64,000 nucleotides of DNA from Oricola nitratireducens (GCF_014904745.1 NZ_JACZCS010000031.1:62001-126000), one strand, 5' to 3'; counted from the first letter of the stretch, positions 36,755 through 48,216 are shown. Made by a program: numbers and translations. Notes: generated by a model from the sequence alone, not told the origin.

Positions 36755-37837
36755 TTAGCCCCAGACCTTCGCCGAGGCCGCGTCAAAATAGTCGACCTTC
36801 AGTGCAGGAAAAGCCTGCGGTCGCAGCCCGACGATGCGATCAACGTTGGAGTGGATTGCCTGGTTCGCCTTGCTGGACGGGTCGCCGTAAAGGCTGACAA
36901 ACAGGTGAGCGATCTTCCCATTTCCAATCATGTTCAGAACATGAGCGTCATTCTTCGCGAATGAGTGGCCATAGACGAAGAGAGCCGTGCCATCCCTCGA
37001 TTTCGTCTGGCACACCCCGGCGAAGCTCTTAAAATTGTGGTGCAAATACGCGCTGTGCTGAATTTTGGTCAGCTTTCTCTTGCTATCGCCTTCGGCCACG
37101 AAGACGGGGAACAAGTTCTTCTTGAGCGCTTCATTCGCTTGATCGACCAGCGCCTTGCCGGTGTTCACCCACGTGTATTTCTGAAGCTGGTAACCGGCAT
37201 CAAACAGGTGAAGCGCGCCGTGCAGATAATGAATGTTCTGATCACGCGCGGCTCCTTCACCCTGCCATTCCACGTAAGGCGCGTCATAGTCCTCTTGATC
37301 TTTGCGGAAGCCATCATCGTGGTTCAGCGCAATGCGTGCCAGTACGTCTTCCTCTTCATGCATCAACGCCCAATAGAGCAGCAGGTCGTAGTTCATGGTG
37401 TAGATTTTGCCGTTCGCTCCTTCGCCCACAAAGTTTGAAAGGAAGGTGCGGCAGGCGGTATAGCGCTCATCGGCGATATCATTTGGTCGCGCCGGATGGC
37501 GGCCGGCAACGGCTTGGATTAGGTCGGTTTTGAGCTTTTCGGCATCGTCCAAAAGCAACTTCTTGGTCGTCACGAATTTAGGCCGATAGACGCTGACAAT
37601 TGCAGCGGCGTGTTGCAGCGCACGAATGACCTCCTCGAAGTCCTGCGTGCCCATCGCCGCGAATATTGCAGCCAACTCCTTGGACATGGTCTTCTTCGCC
37701 TCTTCGAAGAGAGACCCATAGTCAAAGATGTCCGGCTTGCAGGCAATGCTGAAACCGTTGCCAAGCAGAAGGTGCTTCTTGCCGTAGGCGTCGGCTTTTG
37801 TGAGTGCCTGACTGAAGTCGAGAAGTTTGACGGTCAT
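36755..37837 (-). CDS. DUF4917 protein with SIR2-like motifs
   Basis: A 360-residue cytoplasmic protein, third gene of the overlapping operon. Motifs in order are LLLGNGFS (residues 23-30), YTMNYD (146-151), HYLHG (203-207) and YGHSFAKNDAHV (289-300). This series matches the GAG.S / T.NYD / LHG / GYS...D pattern of SIR2-like NAD-binding domains used by anti-phage proteins, and the DUF4917 family has this fold. No membrane segment. It overlaps the kinase by ATGA. An NAD-consuming effector role is an inference; it has not been shown for DUF4917. Confidence 0.7.
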   Translation of the reverse strand: MTVKLLDFSQALTKADAYGKKHLLLGNGFSIACKPDIFDYGSLFEEAKKTMSKELAAIFAAMGTQDFEEVIRALQHAAAIVSVYRPKFVTTKKLLLDDAEKLKTDLIQAVAGRHPARPNDIADERYTACRTFLSNFVGEGANGKIYTMNYDLLLYWALMHEEEDVLARIALNHDDGFRKDQEDYDAPYVEWQGEGAARDQNIHYLHGALHLFDAGYQLQKYTWVNTGKALVDQANEALKKNLFPVFVAEGDSKRKLTKIQHSAYLHHNFKSFAGVCQTKSRDGTALFVYGHSFAKNDAHVLNMIGNGKIAHLFVSLYGDPSSKANQAIHSNVDRIVGLRPQAFPALKVDYFDAASAKVWG

Positions 37838-38913
37838 GGCACTTTTCCCTCCACGACAGCCTTGAGAAAGCTGACAATGAGCTTGTTGGCCTCGGCATTG
37901 CTGAGGTTCTTACTGCTGAATTGGGAAATGCGAGTTTCGCGACCTGAAGTCCTGTTTGTCTTAAACGCTGCGACGCAAGCGTTCGCTCCGCCCGCGGGCG
38001 TGTGTTCGAACCTATAAGTGTGCCGGACATCTTCACCGCTGAGCATGCCGGTCGCATCAATCGTCCAGTGCCCCGCAAATGACAGTTTTTCGAGCGCCCG
38101 TCGCATCTCCAAAGCAGACTGAAACCGCTTGGCGGGATCGGGATCGATGGCCTTCATGACGGCGCGGCAAACCGCGTTTGGGATGAATGGCGGAAATTCT
38201 GCACGGTTTATCAGCGAGCCCCGGGCAAGGGCATTGGTATAGGCTGCGCCCCCAAGCGAGTTGAACTTCGCTTCAAGTGCGCCTAGGCCTACCAGCAAAC
38301 GGAAGAGCGTCAGGCCGGTCTGAAAGATATCGGTGCGGGCCTCAATCCCATTGCCTGCGACCGTCTCGGGTGCGGCATGAAGCACATACCAACTGGATGG
38401 CTGAACAGCTGCACCGTTGGTGGAAATCCCGACGATCCCATAGTCGGCGAGTTTTGCCTGACCCTGCGGACCACGCAGAATGTTCTGCGGTTTCACATCG
38501 TTGTGGAAAAAGTTGTGCAGATGCAGATGCTCCAGCCCCTGAAGCATATCGATAACGGTGCGCAGTGCTGTGGGTAAAGTTAGGAAATTCCCGGGATTTG
38601 CGAGAGTCGTAATCGACCCGTCCGGGAAATAATCCATCGCTATGACGACTTTGTCGTCAGTCGCCACATCCGCCTGATGCACGCGAACAAGATTGTTGTG
38701 CGTGAAAGCGTGCCCGACTTGCGCCTCTTGCAAACGCTGATCGATGCCGATACCGGCATTTAGAACCTTGATCGCGTATTCGTGGTTCACCGCTTGGTCC
38801 TGCGCCAGCCAAACCTCACCGAAAGAACCGCGCCCAATGGGCCGCACCAGCCGGTACTTATTGTAAAAGGTAGTGCCATTCGTGATTGGCATGGCTACAG
38901 GTGCGAGACTCAT
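37834..38913 (-). CDS. Serine/threonine protein kinase (Hanks type)
   Basis: A 359-residue soluble kinase. Glycine loop IGRGSFGEV (26-34), lysine K49 in YAIKVL, helix C glutamate likely E63, catalytic HND139VKPQN144 where HRD is replaced by HND, D157YG in place of DFG, and APET. All ATP and metal ligands are present, so it is probably active. About 80 residues after the kinase fold (GHWTIDATGMLSGEDVRHTY...) form an extra, possibly beta-rich domain. It overlaps its neighbours by ATGA on both sides, favouring the start at 38913. Third-position bases are much less GC-rich than in surrounding genes. Confidence 0.9.
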   Translation of the reverse strand: MSLAPVAMPITNGTTFYNKYRLVRPIGRGSFGEVWLAQDQAVNHEYAIKVLNAGIGIDQRLQEAQVGHAFTHNNLVRVHQADVATDDKVVIAMDYFPDGSITTLANPGNFLTLPTALRTVIDMLQGLEHLHLHNFFHNDVKPQNILRGPQGQAKLADYGIVGISTNGAAVQPSSWYVLHAAPETVAGNGIEARTDIFQTGLTLFRLLVGLGALEAKFNSLGGAAYTNALARGSLINRAEFPPFIPNAVCRAVMKAIDPDPAKRFQSALEMRRALEKLSFAGHWTIDATGMLSGEDVRHTYRFEHTPAGGANACVAAFKTNRTSGRETRISQFSSKNLSNAEANKLIVSFLKAVVEGKVP

Positions 38914-39371
38914 GGGTTTGTCGCTCCCCACCATGCGGCAATGACCGCGTCAGCCATCTTGCTGTCCCAGTAGCGTGTCGTCTGACCGACACGCGCAATG
39001 GCATGGTCGCGAACCTGAGCGCTTCTTGTGCCGAGAGACGTGTAAATCTTCGTAACGACCGGCTTGTTGTGTAGGCCGCAATAGAGAAGCAGTGCGGCTT
39101 CCTGATAGGACGCGACACGTTTCGCGTTGTTATCACCCTGTGTGAATTCGCCCTTCTTGATCACAACACGATCGATATTCGGATGTGTGTGAAAAATTCG
39201 CTCAAACTCACGATAAAGCCAAGTCACCTTTGCGGCTTCCTCGGAACAGTCAGCAGGGAAGCGCAGGCGACTTTCCGCGTCTGCATTGAGGAGCACGAAC
39301 GGTGCCGCAGCGCCATTGACAATTGCATAGCGCGGTGTCGTCGGATCGCTCCGGAAGCCTAAGACTATCAA
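38910..39371 (-). CDS. Unknown protein, first gene of the kinase/SIR2-like operon
   Basis: A 153-residue protein with no clear family. A TTG at 39371 has GAGG 8 bases upstream, which fits better than the GTG at 39380 inside the same repeat. A mixed alpha/beta pattern is visible (IVLGFRSD, IDRVVIKKGEF, KPVVTKIY) and a C-terminal DSKMADAVIAAWW recalls the end of RuvC/RNase H-like folds, but the N-terminal catalytic aspartate of RuvC is not there, so a nuclease cannot be claimed. It overlaps the kinase by ATGA. Confidence 0.65.
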   Translation of the reverse strand: MIVLGFRSDPTTPRYAIVNGAAAPFVLLNADAESRLRFPADCSEEAAKVTWLYREFERIFHTHPNIDRVVIKKGEFTQGDNNAKRVASYQEAALLLYCGLHNKPVVTKIYTSLGTRSAQVRDHAIARVGQTTRYWDSKMADAVIAAWWGATNP

Positions 39372-39377
39372 TAAATA

Positions 39378-39415
39378 CACCTCTCTAGACTTTAGCTTAG
39401 CGCTACAGAGAGGTG
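39378..39415. repeat. Inverted repeat covering the ribosome site of the kinase operon
   Basis: CACCTCTCT (39378-39386) and AGAGAGGTG (39407-39415) are exact complements 20 bases apart. On the transcript, the second copy in the minus direction is the GAGG ribosome site of the first gene, so the fold would hide it. A nested CTAAGCTAAAG-like element sits in the loop. Confidence 0.7.
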
Positions 39416-39423
39416 AATAATAT

Positions 39424-39471
39424 ATTCTTATTAGAATAAACCGGTAATAAGCTAAATTTTACACCAGTCAA
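39424..39471 (-). promoter_or_regulatory. Promoter and palindrome of the kinase/SIR2-like operon
   Basis: On the minus strand, TTGACT (39466-39471) and TATTAC (39444-39449) are 16 bases apart, a good -35/-10 pair. Just after it lies a 14-base dyad, ATTCT-TATT-AGAAT (39424-39437), at the expected transcription start. This stretch is the most AT-rich of the window. Confidence 0.55.
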
Positions 39472-39649
39472 CTATTTGGCACCTAAACCGACATTGGTCG
39501 ATTGGTACACGAACGGTAGCTATCCGCCCGTTTCGGTCATCGGCAGGCATGGCGAAAACCTCAACGCGCCCGGACCGGCGGAAACGCCACGAAAGATTTT
39601 TCTTCGGCCATCTTATCCACCGCCCCCCGCCTCCGCTTACCCTTGCCGA

Positions 39650-40354
39650 ATGACGAACGCGCAAGGAAGCACGATCAACTGGGACAGGGCGATTGCCCGC
39701 AACCGCGATGCGCTTCTGCGCATTCTCGCGGCGTTGTTCGTCATGACCGATCTCGCCGAAGGAGCGACGGCAGCGACTATGTCGCGCTATCTCCACAACC
39801 ACATCCTGCGCATTCTCCGTGCGGCCGAATCCGCCGTCCGCCGCCTGATCGTGATCGCCGCGCGCGACCTTGTTGTAGTGGTGGCGCCCCGCAAACAACC
39901 CACCACACCATCCACAACAACAACAACAACAACAACAACATCCGTCCCTGCCTTCACGGGCCTTCCCCTGCTCGATCCGCGCAAGCGCTTCGATTTCCGC
40001 CCGCGTCGCCGCTGCGCGAAATCCTTTCCGCGCATCACCTTCATCGGCCTGACCGAGCCGACGCCGATCCCCGAGGACTGGATTCCCTCGCCCGACGACG
40101 CGATCGACGCCACCCGCCTCCGCCGCCGGCTCGCCGGGCTGAAACGCGCCCTGGACGACATTCCCGGACAGGCCAAACGTCTCGCCCGCTGGAAAGCGAA
40201 GCGCGATCTCGGGTTGAACCGCAGCAAGTACTTCTCGCCGATGCGCCCCGGCTGGCCGCCCGGCCGCCGCAAGCGGGCCTTTCACGAAGTCGACGACGTG
40301 CTCGCCGAGTGCCACGCGCTGGCGTTGTCGCTGGAACGGGAAGACACGTCGTGA
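39650..40354 (+). CDS. Hypothetical protein with a threonine tract
   Basis: A 234-residue basic protein. It begins with a helical part (INWDRAIARNRDALLRILAALFVMTDLAEG), then ILRAAESAVRRLIVIAARDLVVV, and has a run of nine Thr residues at 89-97 encoded by nine ACA codons. The C-terminal half is Arg-rich, with KRDLGLNRSKYFSPMRPGWPPGRRK. It seems to be a conserved Rhizobiales protein of unknown role. The ATG at 39650 is chosen as the first with a downstream coding signal; an upstream in-frame extension shows none. Confidence 0.6.
   Translation: MTNAQGSTINWDRAIARNRDALLRILAALFVMTDLAEGATAATMSRYLHNHILRILRAAESAVRRLIVIAARDLVVVVAPRKQPTTPSTTTTTTTTTSVPAFTGLPLLDPRKRFDFRPRRRCAKSFPRITFIGLTEPTPIPEDWIPSPDDAIDATRLRRRLAGLKRALDDIPGQAKRLARWKAKRDLGLNRSKYFSPMRPGWPPGRRKRAFHEVDDVLAECHALALSLEREDTS
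39914..39940 (+). repeat. (ACA)9 microsatellite within a coding region
   Basis: Nine exact ACA units in frame encode nine consecutive threonines in the hypothetical protein at 39650. Slipped-strand changes of one unit would keep the frame; this tract would vary protein length, not turn it off. Confidence 0.9.
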
Positions 40355-40423
40355 GCGGCATGATCCAGAACACGTCCATAATATCCGGCTTGGCGATCAG
40401 GCGCGGCGCTGATGCCGCGCGCC

Positions 40424-40540
40424 CACTCTCCCCCCTTGTGGGGGAGATGCCCGAAGGGCAGAGGGGGGCCTCCGATATCGGCGCCAGCCCCCCCTCTGTC
40501 CGCTTGCGCGGACATCTCCCCCCGCGAGGGGGTGATTGGA
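40424..40540. repeat. Palindromic intergenic element B
   Basis: Arms begin CACTCTCCCCCCTTGTGGGG and end CTCCCCCCGCGAGGGGG; inner hairpins are GCCCGAAGGGC and TCCGCTTGCGCGGA, and GAGGGGGG faces CCCCCCTC in the centre. The whole could form a multi-branched fold. It shares the CCTTGTGGGG core with element A at 8003 but is a different sequence class. Confidence 0.75.
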
Positions 40541-40601
40541 GCCGCATTGCCGACCCCGCATCCCATGTTATGGTCGCGGTAACGCCACGGGAGAAGAAAC
40601 C

Positions 40602-41501
40602 ATGCTGCCGCTGTTCGACATGTTCACCAACGCCCAGAACGGCGACGCGATCGCCCAGATGGCACGCCAGTTCGGCCTGACGCAGAAGCAGACCGAGGAG
40701 GCGCTGGCGGCGCTGATGCCGGCGTTTTCGACCGGGCTGAAGCGCAACGCGTCCGATCCGATGGGCGTCGGCGCCTTTCTGCAGGCGCTCGCCGGCGGCA
40801 ACCACGCCAAATATTTCGAGGACATGAGCAGGGCCTTCACGCCGTCCGGTGTCGAGGAAGGCAACGGCATTCTCGGCCATCTGTTCGGCTCCAAGGATGT
40901 GTCGCGCGCGGTGGCGGCGCAGGCGGCGCAGGCGACCGGGATCGGCCAGGAGATCCTCAAGCAGATGCTTCCCGTGATCGCCTCGACCATGATGGGCGGG
41001 CTCTACAAGCAGTCGACCGGGCAGATGAACGCGATGCCGGGCTTCGGCGCGGCGCAGGGCAACGTTATCGGGCAGGTGATCGAGCAGATGATGCGCCAGC
41101 AGGCGGAGATGGCGAAGCGGATGCAGCCGCGCGCAGCCGAGCCGGAACCGGCGCCCAACCCGTTCGACAATCCGTTCGGCAAGGCGCTGGAGCAAATGTT
41201 CGGCGGGGCGGCGCGCGAACCGGAACCGAAAAAGCAGCCGGAGGCCGGCTTCAATCCGATGAACCCGATGGACAATCCGCTCGGCCGGATCTTCGAAGAC
41301 ATGATGAAGACGAGCTTCGGCCAGCAGGCGCGCGCGCCCGAGCCGGAACCCGAGCCCGAGCCGGAACCGCAGAAAAAGGATCCCTACGGGGAACTGTTCG
41401 GCGAGATGTTCGAGACCGGGCGGCGCACGCAGGAAAACTACCAGCGCTCGATGGAATCGATCTTCGACACCTATTTGAAGGGGATGCAGCGGCAGCGCTG
41501 A
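40602..41501 (+). CDS. DUF937 domain protein
   Basis: A 299-residue protein. The N-terminal DUF937 region has AIAQMARQFGLTQKQTEEALAALMPAFSTGL and, near residue 110, VSRAVAAQAAQATGIGQEILKQMLPVIASTMMGGLYKQ. The C-terminal half is methionine-, proline- and glutamate-rich with near-repeats (NPFDNPFGKALEQMFGG; NPMDNPLGRIFEDMMK) and a PEPEPEPEPEP tract. No secretion signal. Function unknown. Confidence 0.8.
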   Translation: MLPLFDMFTNAQNGDAIAQMARQFGLTQKQTEEALAALMPAFSTGLKRNASDPMGVGAFLQALAGGNHAKYFEDMSRAFTPSGVEEGNGILGHLFGSKDVSRAVAAQAAQATGIGQEILKQMLPVIASTMMGGLYKQSTGQMNAMPGFGAAQGNVIGQVIEQMMRQQAEMAKRMQPRAAEPEPAPNPFDNPFGKALEQMFGGAAREPEPKKQPEAGFNPMNPMDNPLGRIFEDMMKTSFGQQARAPEPEPEPEPEPQKKDPYGELFGEMFETGRRTQENYQRSMESIFDTYLKGMQRQR

Positions 41502-41522
41502 AACCGCCGCTGCGCCGGGAAA

Positions 41523-41900
41523 TCAGGGCTGGCGCAGTTCCGGCGCGCCGGTCGCCATGTTGGTGCCGACATAGGGCAGGTTGTTGGCCTTCCAGGCGCC
41601 GAAGCCGCCTTCCATGTGGGCGATCCTGTCGAAGCCGCCTTCGAGGCACATCATCGCGATGCGCCTGGAGCGGACGCCGGAGCCGCAATAGAAGACCACC
41701 GGGCGGGTTTCGTTGCCGGGGATGTTCTTGACCTTGAGAAAGGACATCGGCGCCAGCATCGCGCCGTCGACATGCTCGAACATGTACTCGGCGGGCGTGC
41801 GCACGTCGATCAGCACGATTTCGCCTTTTTCATAAGCGGCGGCGACTTCCTTCGGCGTCCAGGTGTCGAGCGTGCCGCTGGCCAGGTTTTCGGTCTGCAT
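41523..41900 (-). CDS. Rhodanese-like domain protein
   Basis: A 125-residue single rhodanese domain. VLIDVRTPAEYMFEHVDGAMLAPM and PVVFYCGSGVRSRRIAMM carry the active-site loop with catalytic cysteine. It could act as a sulfurtransferase or sulfide carrier. It is monocistronic and convergent with the DUF937 gene. Confidence 0.92.
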   Translation of the reverse strand: MQTENLASGTLDTWTPKEVAAAYEKGEIVLIDVRTPAEYMFEHVDGAMLAPMSFLKVKNIPGNETRPVVFYCGSGVRSRRIAMMCLEGGFDRIAHMEGGFGAWKANNLPYVGTNMATGAPELRQP

Positions 41901-42063
41901 GATGATTGATCCTCGGTTGGGGGTCTTTCTTGCTGGGCTTTTGATATATTCCGAATTCGGTATGTAATTGGGACGCGTCTGTCAAACATCCAGTGCGCAG
42001 CCAGTATTTTTCCGCCGACGCCCGCGCCTTGACCGGCGCAACCGGTTCGGCGTTACTGGCGCC

Positions 42064-43638
42064 ATGGCAGATGCAGAACAAGGCGCCGATTCCCCGCGCT
42101 CGAACATCACCGAATATTCGGTCTCGGAAATCTCGTTTGCGGTCAAGCGCACCATCGAGGACCGGTTCGACCGGGTGCGCATCCGTGGCGAGGTCTCCGG
42201 CTATCGCGGGCCGCATTCCTCGGGCCACGCCTATTTCACGCTGAAGGACGAGAAGGCCCGCATCGACGCGGTGATCTGGCGCGGCGCGTTCTCGAAGCTC
42301 GCCTTCATGCCGGAGGAAGGGCTGGAGGTGATCGCCACCGGCAAGCTGACGACCTATCCCGGCTCGTCGAAATACCAGATCGTCATCGACAATATCGAGC
42401 CCGCCGGCGCCGGCGCGCTGATGGCGCTGCTCGAAGAGCGCCGCAAGAAGCTCGCCGCCGAGGGCCTGTTCGACGAGGCGCGCAAGCAGCTCCTGCCCTA
42501 CATGCCGCGCGTCATCGGAGTCGTCACCTCGCCGACCGGCGCGGTCATCCGCGACATCCTGCACAGGGTCAACGACCGCTATCCGCTGCACGTCATCGTC
42601 TGGCCGGTGCGGGTGCAGGGCGAGACTTGCGGTGCCGAGGTCGCCAACGCCATCCGCGGTTTCAACGCGCTTGACGGCTCGGGCGGCATCCCGCGCCCGG
42701 ACGTGCTGATCGTCGCGCGCGGCGGCGGAAGCCTGGAAGATCTCTGGGGCTTCAACGAGGAGGCGGTCGTGCGCGCGGCGGCGGACTCGATGATCCCGCT
42801 GATCTCGGCGGTCGGCCACGAGACCGACTGGACGCTGATCGACCACGCGGCCGACATGCGCGCGCCGACGCCGACGGGCGCCGCCGAAATCGCGGTGCCG
42901 GTCAAGGCGGAACTGGAAGCGACGCTGGCGCAACTCTGGGCGCGGCTGCGAAGCGGCATCGGACGGCTTTCCGACCGCAAGCGGGAGAGCCTTCGCGCCG
43001 CGGCGCGCGCCCTGCCCGCGCCCGACGGGCTTCTGGCGATGCCGCGGCAGCGCTTCGACGCGGCCGAGTTCAGGCTCGGCCAAGGGCTGAAGGCGAATGT
43101 CACCGCCAAGCGCAGCGCCTATGCGCTCGCCGCCGGCAAGCTCAGCCCGAACCGGCTCGCCGCCGTGCTCGACCGCGACCGGCGCTCGCTCGAACGGTTC
43201 GAGCGCGACCTGCCGCGCGCCCTGCTGCGTGTCGCCGACCGCAAGCGCGAGGCGCTGAATTTGCGCGCGTCGCGGCTGAGCGTTTCCGGCATCGACCGGC
43301 AGCGCCGCCAGGGCGCCGACCAGATCCGGCTGTTGTCGTCGCGGCTCACCCGCGCCCTCGATCTCACCCTGTCCGACGCGCGCACGATGCTGGAGCAAAA
43401 GGGCCGGCTTCTGAAAAGCCTCTCCTACGAGGCGGTGCTGGAACGCGGCTTCGCGCTGGTGCGCGACGACAACGACAGGCCGGTCAAGCGCGCGGCGCAG
43501 GTGAAGAAGGGCGCATTGCTGACGATCGAGTTCGCCGGCCGCGAAAAGGTCGGCGCGATCGCGACGGACCCGGCGACACCGGGCGGATCCAAACCGGCGC
43601 CGGCGAAAAAGCCGACGCAGCAGGGCGACCTGTTCTAG
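42064..43638 (+). CDS. xseA: Exodeoxyribonuclease VII large subunit
   Basis: A 524-residue nuclease subunit. The N-terminal OB fold has [40 protein letters not shown]; the catalytic core includes [62 protein letters not shown]. The later part is an arginine-rich coiled coil and a C-terminal lysine/proline tail. The ATG at 42064 is chosen because the OB fold begins shortly after it. xseB is not adjacent, which is normal. Confidence 0.96.
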   Translation: MADAEQGADSPRSNITEYSVSEISFAVKRTIEDRFDRVRIRGEVSGYRGPHSSGHAYFTLKDEKARIDAVIWRGAFSKLAFMPEEGLEVIATGKLTTYPGSSKYQIVIDNIEPAGAGALMALLEERRKKLAAEGLFDEARKQLLPYMPRVIGVVTSPTGAVIRDILHRVNDRYPLHVIVWPVRVQGETCGAEVANAIRGFNALDGSGGIPRPDVLIVARGGGSLEDLWGFNEEAVVRAAADSMIPLISAVGHETDWTLIDHAADMRAPTPTGAAEIAVPVKAELEATLAQLWARLRSGIGRLSDRKRESLRAAARALPAPDGLLAMPRQRFDAAEFRLGQGLKANVTAKRSAYALAAGKLSPNRLAAVLDRDRRSLERFERDLPRALLRVADRKREALNLRASRLSVSGIDRQRRQGADQIRLLSSRLTRALDLTLSDARTMLEQKGRLLKSLSYEAVLERGFALVRDDNDRPVKRAAQVKKGALLTIEFAGREKVGAIATDPATPGGSKPAPAKKPTQQGDLF

Positions 43639-43661
43639 GGAATTTCGGAAAATATCGTGGA

Positions 43662-43738
43662 TGGTACGAGCGGGTGGATTTGAACCACCGACCTCTGGAG
43701 CCACAATCCAGCGCTCTAACCAACTGAGCTACGCCCGC
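43662..43738 (-). tRNA. tRNA-His (GTG), A73 and no encoded G-1
   Basis: The minus strand gives a full cloverleaf: acceptor GCGGGCG pairing with CGCTCGT (two G-U pairs), D arm AGCTCAGTTGGTTAGAGC, anticodon loop TTGTGGC with anticodon GTG, variable AGGTC, and T arm GGTGG-TTCAAAT-CCACC. The discriminator is A73, followed by an encoded CCA. The base at -1 is T rather than G. Most bacterial tRNA-His genes have G-1 with C73; its loss with A73 is known only in a subgroup of Alphaproteobacteria. Confidence 0.97.
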
Positions 43739-43823
43739 ACAAAGGTATGGTGCAGGCGCACGCATACCGGTCATCAAATCAATTTGCAAGACCGTTTCGG
43801 CGCGGTCTGGCGGGCAATATTCA

Positions 43824-43853
43824 AAAGAAAAAGGCCGGACGAATCCGGCCTTT
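43824..43853 (-). terminator. Rho-independent terminator of the phasin gene
   Basis: On the minus strand AAAGGCCGG-ATTCGT-CCGGCCTTT is a perfect 9-bp stem followed by a T-rich tail with TTTTTC. It starts 50 bases after the phasin stop. Confidence 0.9.
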
Positions 43854-43902
43854 CCTTGAAGCGTCCGACCACAGGGAGGAGGAAGTGGCGGAGCTGAATG
43901 CC

Positions 43903-44367
43903 TTAGGCGGCCTTGATGGAAGCCATTGCCTTTTCGGTGGCAGCCTTGACCGGAGCGGACAGCGCATCGACAGCTTCCTTGGAAACGGTCTGCATTTCCT
44001 TGGCCTGGTCGACGGCCATCTCGGCCTGCTTGCGCACGAAGGCGCTCTGGATTTCGAAAGCTTCGGCAAGCGACTTCACGCCGATCAGCTTTTCGAGGTG
44101 AGCAAAGCCGGCTTCGGTGTTGGCGCGCATCGCGTTGATGGCGGCCAGCGACAGCTTCGAGCTATGGGCCTGAGCGGTTTCCATCGTGGTTTCGACGGTC
44201 TTCTGGGCGTCTTCCACCGACGTTTTCATCGTTTCGTAGGCTTCCTTCGACTTCGCGAGACCCTGCTCGGCAAAGGTGCGGAACTGGTCGGCGAACGGAG
44301 CGGCGTCCATGGCCGGGAAGGCAAAGACGTCGGCGGTTTCAGTGGTCTGGTTAGCAGCTTTGGCCAT
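43903..44367 (-). CDS. Phasin family protein
   Basis: A 154-residue granule-surface protein that coats polyhydroxyalkanoate inclusions. It is almost entirely helical with AFADQFRTFAEQGLAKSKEAYETMK, MRANTEAGFAHLEKLIGVKSLAEAFEIQSAFVRKQAEMAVDQAKEM and SKEAVDALSAPVKAATEKA, the phasin_2 layout. The ATG at 44367 with GAAGGA 8 bases upstream is chosen over the frame starting at 44400. Upstream TGC-rich repeats suggest PhaR control. Confidence 0.93.
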   Translation of the reverse strand: MAKAANQTTETADVFAFPAMDAAPFADQFRTFAEQGLAKSKEAYETMKTSVEDAQKTVETTMETAQAHSSKLSLAAINAMRANTEAGFAHLEKLIGVKSLAEAFEIQSAFVRKQAEMAVDQAKEMQTVSKEAVDALSAPVKAATEKAMASIKAA

Positions 44368-44442
44368 GTCACAATTCCTTCGGGTTTGTGTGTTGTTCAA
44401 GTCTGTGTGATGAGTTCAGCTGCAATCAATATAGCACGTTTT

Positions 44443-44475
44443 TTGTGCATTGCAACATAATGCTGCACTGCACAA
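44443..44475. promoter_or_regulatory. TGC-rich repeats upstream of the phasin gene (PhaR-like sites)
   Basis: TTGTGCATTGCAACA and TGCTGCACTGCACAA are neighbours; their outer ends TTGTGCA and TGCACAA are an inverted repeat and TTGCAA is a palindrome between. PhaR-type repressors of phasin genes bind TGC-containing dyads. It is 75-110 bases before the phasin ATG. Confidence 0.6.
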
Positions 44476-44572
44476 AACGCATGGCACCATTGCGTTCTGT
44501 TATTAACTACATATGAAACTTGAACCGGCTTCGGACCCCGCTACGCTGGACGCCCGCAAGGCGAAATGGCAA

Positions 44573-44588
44573 TTAATCTTTTGTTAAC
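44573..44588 (+). promoter_or_regulatory. CtrA box upstream of the PdhS-like kinase gene
   Basis: TTAA-TCTTTTG-TTAAC is an exact match to the TTAA-N7-TTAA(C) consensus of the cell-cycle regulator CtrA. It ends 31 bases before the ATG at 44620, overlapping the expected promoter. Confidence 0.8.
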
Positions 44589-44619
44589 CGCCCCGGGGCA
44601 CCCGTATTGAGTATCCGCA

Positions 44620-47988
<3,369 letters not shown>

Positions 47989-48006
47989 ACCGAAACAAGC
48001 TTCACG

Positions 48007-48034
48007 CAAAAAAGAAAGGCGCCGAAAGGCGCCT
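48007..48034 (-). terminator. Terminator facing the acetoacetyl-CoA ligase gene
   Basis: On the minus strand AGGCGCC-TTTC-GGCGCCT is a perfect 7-bp stem followed by TTCTTTTTT. It also lies just beyond the kinase stop on the plus strand but has no T-run in that direction. Confidence 0.8.
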
Positions 48035-48122
48035 GAATGTTTGACTGCTGGAGTTACGAGCGGCTCAGTCATAAACGAATGAACAACTTAAAACCTGTTA
48101 CGAGACAATTAACGAACGCTCC

Positions 48123-48138
48123 TTAACAGGCAGTTAAC
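48123..48138. promoter_or_regulatory. Orphan CtrA-type box in a convergent intergenic region
   Basis: TTAA-CAGGCAG-TTAAC has the CtrA spacing. There is no gene downstream on either strand that it would normally serve: the plus-strand kinase has ended and the minus-strand ligase is convergent. Confidence 0.5.
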
Positions 48139-48216
48139 GCGACCCGCCAAGTGTATGAAAGCGACACGAAACCGGGCACTCGTGGTTAATTTATGCGCGC
48201 TCCGGCCGCAGGGATA

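Larger units (their letters stand above)
39372..39649. other. Intergenic region flanking the accessory operon
   Basis: This region contains the promoter and inverted repeats of the operon. From about 39472 to 39649 no gene signal is seen; the frame open on the plus strand before 39650 lacks any initiation signal or known motif. Confidence 0.4.

Noticed and set aside
38910-39380. RuvC-like nuclease call for the first gene of the kinase operon
   Set aside because: The C-terminal DAVIAA resembles RuvC folds, but the first-strand catalytic aspartate is missing, so a nuclease role is not supported.
34311-39500. Prophage or integrative element
   Set aside because: There is no integrase, transposase or structural phage gene, and I could not find direct repeats that would be attachment sites, though the stretch is clearly accessory.
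40281-40566. Minus-strand small gene over palindromic element B
   Set aside because: Its sequence is mostly the repeat itself, which gives open frames by composition only.
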